From: JANNFX01 sp031380225
GTDB lineage: Bacteria > Pseudomonadota > Alphaproteobacteria > Rhizobiales > Hyphomicrobiaceae
DNA length: 8,778 nt
Direction: 5' to 3'
Assembly: GCA_031380225.1 (NCBI GenBank)
Contig: JANNFX010000074.1
Location: 1-8,778 of the forward strand
Shown: positions 5,747 through 8,778 of the stretch, piece after piece
Numbering within the stretch: position 1 is the first letter of the stretch
Layout: each line of letters begins with the position of its first letter
Program-made: the position numbers and the translations under genes
The notes under the pieces: generated by a model
Database searches by the model: none
What the model saw: only the letters and a program-made list of their open reading frames with translations
What the model was told of the DNA's origin: nothing

Positions 5747-5902
5747 ATGTCAAAGGCAACGCTAAAACCAAGCGCGCCAAACCCGATCCATGCCGGCACG
5801 CGGATCGGGCATGTCCACTTAAAGGTCGCCGATCTTGAGCGGGCGCCGGTGGTATGGGGTCTGACTCCATATGACCTTGAGGCCTTGCACAGCGCAGCTT
5901 GA
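5747..5902 (+). pseudogene. 5' remnant of a VOC (glyoxalase/dioxygenase-fold) family gene
   Basis: The ATG at 5747 follows AAGGGAGA (5733-5740) at 6 bases. It opens a 51-residue frame whose first part, IHAGTRIGHVHLKVADLERA, matches the start of VOC-family proteins related to glyoxalase and catechol 2,3-dioxygenase, including the first metal-ligand-type His of the GHVHLKV strand. Intact members run to well over 100 residues. Here the homology stops after LERA, exactly at the palindromic repeat, and continues as PVVWGLTPYDLEALHSAA-stop. The rest of the fold is missing, so the gene is broken. The last residues (DLEALHSAA) could be the original C-terminus left after an internal deletion, but this is a guess. 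It is divergent from queC, with 81 bases between them. Confidence 0.75.
5842..5871. repeat. Collapsed second copy of the queC palindromic element
   Basis: GGCGCCGGTGGTATGGGGTC (5842-5861) is identical to 5407-5426 in queC. It is followed by TGACTCCATA, which matches the far end of the right arm of the queC copy (TGACCCCATA, 5480-5489) with one change. TATGGGGTC-T-GACTCCATA (5853-5871) is a palindrome with one mismatch. The centre of the full element is missing, as expected after a deletion between its two GGGGTC blocks. Confidence 0.7.
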
Positions 5903-5935
5903 CCCAATGCCAAACCCCGCCATTTAACCCCTATC

Positions 5936-5965
5936 CCCGCGGGTAGGCAATCCTACCCTCGTGGG
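5936..5965 (+). terminator. Hairpin between the VOC remnant and eno
   Basis: GGGTAGG (5941-5947) pairs with CCTACCC (5952-5958) over a CAAT loop. CCCGC (5936-5940) and GTGGG (5961-5965) extend the stem past a 2-base bulge, and TCTTTG follows. It is probably a terminator for the broken VOC gene; a structured leader of eno is the alternative. Confidence 0.5.
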
Positions 5966-6064
5966 TCTTTGCTGCGACCGCGAACGCTCCTAGACCACAG
6001 CCGCTCCTGATCCGGGGCAGAACTTCGTTTGCCCACCCGCATAAAACCCCGAATAGGACATCTC

Positions 6065-7351
6065 ATGACTGCCATCGTCGATATTATCGGCCGCGAAATT
6101 ATTGACAGCCGCGGCAACCCGACGGTCGAAGTCGATGTCCATCTCGAAGACGGCTCGATGGGCCGCGCGGCGGTGCCATCGGGCGCCTCAACCGGCGCGC
6201 ACGAAGCCAACGAACTGCGTGACGGCGATATGAAGCGCTACGGCGGCAAGGGCGTGTTGAAAGCTGTCGACGCTGTCAACGGCGAAATTTTCGACGCCAT
6301 CGGCGGCATGGAAGCCGAAGATCAGCGTGCCATCGATCAGGCGATGATCACGCTCGACGGCACCAAAAACAAAGCCCGGCTTGGCGCCAATGCGATCCTC
6401 GGCGTTTCACTCGCAACAGCGCGCGCCGCGGCCAGCGCCAGCGGACTGGCGCTCTACCGCTACATCGGTGGCGCATCTGCGCACGTGTTGCCGGTGCCGA
6501 TGATGAACATCATCAATGGCGGCGCGCATGCTGACAACCCGATCGACATTCAAGAATTTATGATCATGCCGGTCTCGGCAGAAACGTGCGCCGACGCCAT
6601 CCGCATGGGTGCGGAAATTTTCCATACACTCAAGAAGTCGCTCAAAGATGCCGGCCACAACACGTCTATTGGTGACGAAGGCGGCTTCGCGCCAAACCTG
6701 AAGAGTGCCGACGAAGCCCTGACCTTCATTATGCGCGCCATCGAAAAAACCGGCTACAAACCCGGCAGCGACGTGATGCTGGCGCTCGACTGCGCTTCAA
6801 CCGAATTTTACAAGGACGGCAAGTATCACATCGAAGGCGAAGGCAAGACCCTCGATAGCCCCGGCATGGCGCGCTATCTCGAAGATCTCGTCAATCGCTA
6901 TCCCATCGTTTCTATCGAAGACGGCATGGGCGAAGACGATTGGACAGGCTGGAAAGCGCTGACCGACTTGATCGGCACGCGCTGCCAGCTGGTTGGCGAC
7001 GACTTGTTCGTCACCAACACCGAGCGCTTGTCACGCGGTATTCGCGAAAAGACCGCCAACTCGATCTTGGTCAAGGTCAATCAGATTGGCACGTTGTCAG
7101 AAACGCTCGATGCCGTTTCGATGGCGCAGCATGCGGGTTATACCGCGGTCATGTCGCATCGTTCGGGTGAAACGGAAGATTCAACCATTGCCGATCTCGC
7201 GGTCGCCACCAACTGCGGTCAGATCAAAACCGGCTCGCTGTCGCGTTCGGACCGCCTGGCGAAGTACAATCAGTTGATCCGCATCGAAGAAGAGCTCGGC
7301 GATGTCGCCCGCTACGCCGGCCGCCGTGTGGTGCGCGGGCACGCCGTCTAA
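6065..7351 (+). CDS. eno: Enolase (phosphopyruvate hydratase)
   Basis: Enolase interconverts 2-phosphoglycerate and phosphoenolpyruvate in glycolysis and gluconeogenesis; in many bacteria it is also a degradosome partner. The 428-residue product has normal length and all key parts: catalytic loop SGASTGAHEA (39-48), His155 (GGAHADN), Glu164, Glu205 in GDEGGFAP, Mg2+ ligands Asp242 (LALDCASTEF), Glu285 (SIEDGM) and Asp312 (GDDLFVTN), catalytic Lys337 (VKVNQIGT), SHRSGETED (364-372) and Lys388 (QIKTGSLSRSDR). The ATG at 6065 has AGGA (6055-6058) six bases upstream and gives the family N-terminus MTAIVDIIGREIIDSRGNPT. The frame extends to a TTG at 6029, which has no support. The gene stands alone: ftsB and pdh genes, often found after eno in alphaproteobacteria, are not here. 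Confidence 0.98.
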   Translation: MTAIVDIIGREIIDSRGNPTVEVDVHLEDGSMGRAAVPSGASTGAHEANELRDGDMKRYGGKGVLKAVDAVNGEIFDAIGGMEAEDQRAIDQAMITLDGTKNKARLGANAILGVSLATARAAASASGLALYRYIGGASAHVLPVPMMNIINGGAHADNPIDIQEFMIMPVSAETCADAIRMGAEIFHTLKKSLKDAGHNTSIGDEGGFAPNLKSADEALTFIMRAIEKTGYKPGSDVMLALDCASTEFYKDGKYHIEGEGKTLDSPGMARYLEDLVNRYPIVSIEDGMGEDDWTGWKALTDLIGTRCQLVGDDLFVTNTERLSRGIREKTANSILVKVNQIGTLSETLDAVSMAQHAGYTAVMSHRSGETEDSTIADLAVATNCGQIKTGSLSRSDRLAKYNQLIRIEEELGDVARYAGRRVVRGHAV

Positions 7352-7426
7352 TCGCGAGTGCGCCAGCGCAAAGTTTGAAGTTCAGTCGCAACTTTAATCC
7401 AAGGCTGGTGCCATCCCTCAAAATTT

Positions 7427-7462
7427 CGTCATCCCGGCGCAGGTGTTGCGTCCCGGATGACG
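7427..7462. terminator. Inverted repeat between convergent eno and the hydrolase gene
   Basis: CGTCATCC (7427-7434) and GGATGACG (7455-7462) form an 8-bp stem, continued inside by GG/CC and CGCA/TGCG around a GGTGT loop with small interruptions. It begins 1 base after the stop codon of the minus-strand hydrolase and is followed on that strand by AAATTTT, so it should terminate the hydrolase transcript and may also act on eno. CGTCATCC-type hairpins are common between genes in alphaproteobacteria. Confidence 0.65.
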
Positions 7463-7463
7463 G

Positions 7464-8126
7464 TCATTGGGTGTTCGCAGGCGCAGATTCTCGACGCACA
7501 AATTCCACAACCGCATCGGTGGCCTTTGCCATCTCTGCTGTATGTGAAGTTCCACTTGCCGCGCGGGGTTTGAAATCGTGATCGCCGTCACGCAGCCACG
7601 TGACAGCGATCGACCGCGAGAGTTGATAGGCCGCGACCTCGTCTTCGCTCCCAAACGGATCGCGTTCACCTTGGACAATAAGCGCCGGGCACGCGAGCGC
7701 TGACAAATGTGCGGTGCGCAAGGACTCCGGCTTTCCAAGCGGATGAAACGGATAGCCGAGACACACCAGCCCACTGCAGGCAGCGCGGGCGTGCAACTCT
7801 GCAGCGATCAAACTAGCGACGCGCCCGCCCACCGACTTGCCACCAATGAAAAGGGCAACTACCGGAGCCAGAGTTACGCGTAAATCAGTGATCGCTTGCC
7901 GATACTCCTCGACCAGCCGTTCCATCTTCGGCGGCGGACGGCGGCCGCCTCCAGCACTTCGGCCAGCCATGTAGGCAAACTCGAACCGGTGCACGCTGAC
8001 GCCGCGCTCTGCGATCAACCCGGCTATCATGGTCATGAAATCACTCGTCATCCGGGCACCCGCTCCGTGGGCCAAAATCAGATGAGGCGCGGCTTTGTGT
8101 GCCAGGTTTGATAAAAACTCAGTCAT
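7464..8126 (-). CDS. KANL3/Tex30-like alpha/beta hydrolase
   Basis: A 220-residue single-domain alpha/beta hydrolase. The order of motifs matches the bacterial relatives of KANL3/Tex30 (dienelactone hydrolase-like): LILAHGAGA (16-24, oxyanion side), HRFEFAYM (46-53), IGGKSVGGRVAS (94-105) with nucleophile Ser98 in GKSVGG, CLGYPFHPLGKPE (122-134), VQGERDPFGS (151-160) with acid Asp156, and GDHDFKPR (181-188) with His183. The Ser-Asp-His triad is therefore complete. Substrate is unknown for this family. It is cytoplasmic: no signal peptide is seen. The ATG at 8126 is the natural start because the HGAGA motif lies only 20 residues in, yet no Shine-Dalgarno precedes it (TTCCTT just upstream). It is convergent with eno and divergent from the exported protein on its right. 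Confidence 0.88.
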   Translation of the reverse strand: MTEFLSNLAHKAAPHLILAHGAGARMTSDFMTMIAGLIAERGVSVHRFEFAYMAGRSAGGGRRPPPKMERLVEEYRQAITDLRVTLAPVVALFIGGKSVGGRVASLIAAELHARAACSGLVCLGYPFHPLGKPESLRTAHLSALACPALIVQGERDPFGSEDEVAAYQLSRSIAVTWLRDGDHDFKPRAASGTSHTAEMAKATDAVVEFVRRESAPANTQ

Positions 8127-8229
8127 AAGGAAATAGAACTAACGTGTTGATTTGATTGCATAACAAGACGGCTTGCGGGAGGCGGTCGCACCGGAACTGT
8201 TTTGAGTGGTTCACACAAATTGTTTGGCC

Positions 8230-8235
8230 TATTAT
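8230..8235 (+). promoter_or_regulatory. Possible -10 element for the exported-protein gene
   Basis: TATTAT is 5/6 to the sigma-70 -10 consensus and lies about 100 bases before the ATG at 8338. No good -35 is seen at the right spacing. A second candidate, CATAAT (8280-8285), is equally short of a partner. The 211-base divergent gap 8127-8337 holds no gene. Confidence 0.25.
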
Positions 8236-8337
8236 CCTGGCCTCAACTGTTTCACTTATTCGCAAACCCGTTTCAAAGTCATAATTCCGGTACCCGGCCG
8301 AACGATCAGCTTGGTCAAGACATTTGCAGAGGCAAAA

Positions 8338-8778
8338 ATGTCTTTAGTGCGAAGTCTCCGCCGATCCAGCATGACCGCCATTTCGATGTTTGCGGCTGTG
8401 GCTGCCTATGCGCAGTCGCTTGCGCCCTCCACAACAGCCGCTGATGATCCGGCGTTGACACGTAAACAATTCGAAATCTTGCCGTGGAAAGCTGAAAACC
8501 CCGCGGCCAATGAAGCGCTGTCAGCAGCCAAGGCCGCGCAGGACGCAGCGGCCGAAGCAAAGGCCGCTGCAGAAGCTGCAAAAGCAGCCGCCGCCGCTGC
8601 GCCTGCAACAGCGATAGCACCAGCACCTGATCCAGTCGCAAAACCTGCTGACAAATCACCAGACGTTCCAACACCAGCCGTCACCGCCGCCATTCCGGCG
8701 CCTGCATCGGATTCAACATCATCCCTGGCTGCTGGCGCTGCAAGTGCAGCACCCGATGCCCCCGCACTGACAACGCCT
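8338..8778 (+). CDS. Exported Ala/Pro-rich protein, 5' part (cut by right window edge)
   Basis: 147 codons are open from the ATG at 8338 to the window edge with no stop. AGAGG (8328-8332) is 5 bases before the start. The first 25 residues form a Sec signal peptide: Arg-rich n-region (LVRSLRR), hydrophobic MTAISMFAAVAA, cleavage likely after AYA. The mature protein begins with a short ordinary stretch (DDPALTRKQFEILPWKAENP). Residues 56-88 are an Ala/Lys/Glu-rich helix that could be a coiled coil (AAKAAQDAAAEAKAAAEAAK). From residue 89 on it is a low-complexity Ala/Pro linker. Such linkers span the periplasm in envelope proteins, but the functional domain lies beyond the window and I do not name a family. 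An in-frame ATG at 8371 would shorten the signal n-region. Confidence 0.75.
   Translation, partial: MSLVRSLRRSSMTAISMFAAVAAYAQSLAPSTTAADDPALTRKQFEILPWKAENPAANEALSAAKAAQDAAAEAKAAAEAAKAAAAAAPATAIAPAPDPVAKPADKSPDVPTPAVTAAIPAPASDSTSSLAAGAASAAPDAPALTTP

Noticed and set aside
5208..5913. Several frames overlapping queC that cross the palindromic repeat (for example 5208-5609, 5383-5700, 5434-5913)
   Set aside because: They are kept open by the high GC content and the repeat, and show no family features; queC fully explains the region.
1..8778. CRISPR array, tRNA or rRNA gene, integrase or insertion sequence
   Set aside because: Regular spaced repeats, cloverleaf-like segments, rRNA motifs and transposase or integrase motifs were looked for and not seen; the only mobile-like element is the short palindromic repeat.

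Overview
The window looks like chromosomal DNA of an alphaproteobacterium. The enolase N-terminus (MTAIVDIIGREIIDSRGNPT), the alphaproteobacterial form of QueC, and an EF-G paralogue of a type I recall from alphaproteobacteria all point that way. I cannot name the genus. All strand and start calls come from reading the sequence; no database search was possible.

Layout from left to right. (1) 1-288, minus: 5' part of an acidic RTX-type calcium-binding protein cut by the window edge. Its upstream region (289-455) carries three short palindromes. (2) 456-1124, minus: a secreted protein of unknown function. (3) 1418-3511, minus: an EF-G-like translational GTPase whose G3 motif reads DCPGS instead of DTPGH. 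A GC-rich hairpin lies downstream and a 440-base non-coding region upstream. (4) 3950/3989-4219 and 4376-4663, plus: two small unrecognised proteins, the second with two membrane segments, separated by a good terminator. (5) 4664-4903: a convergent gap with a 14-bp perfect hairpin flanked by imperfect direct repeats. (6) 4904-5665, minus: queC (preQ0 synthase). (7) 5747-5902, plus: a 5' remnant of a VOC/glyoxalase-fold gene, divergent from queC. (8) 6065-7351, plus: eno. (9) 7464-8126, minus: a KANL3/Tex30-like alpha/beta hydrolase, convergent with eno. (10) 8338 to the right edge, plus: an exported Ala/Pro-rich protein, truncated by the window.

The most interesting structure is a palindromic element inside queC. 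At 5417-5490, two near-identical 22-nt arms, each itself built on the palindrome GGGGTC-W-GACCCC, face each other as a REP doublet (REPIN-like). The reading frame stays open, so the element adds about 25-28 residues to an otherwise normal-length QueC. A collapsed copy sits 0.35 kb away (5842-5871), exactly where the VOC gene loses its homology. It shares a 20-nt block with the queC copy and looks like the product of a deletion between the two GGGGTC repeats. This resembles the Rickettsia palindromic elements, which also sit in frame inside genes, but the sequence is different.

The genes do not form one pathway. They are mostly single-gene units with their own terminators: central metabolism (eno), tRNA modification (queC), a translation-factor paralogue, and several surface or secreted proteins. 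No tRNA, rRNA, CRISPR array, transposase or integrase is visible.
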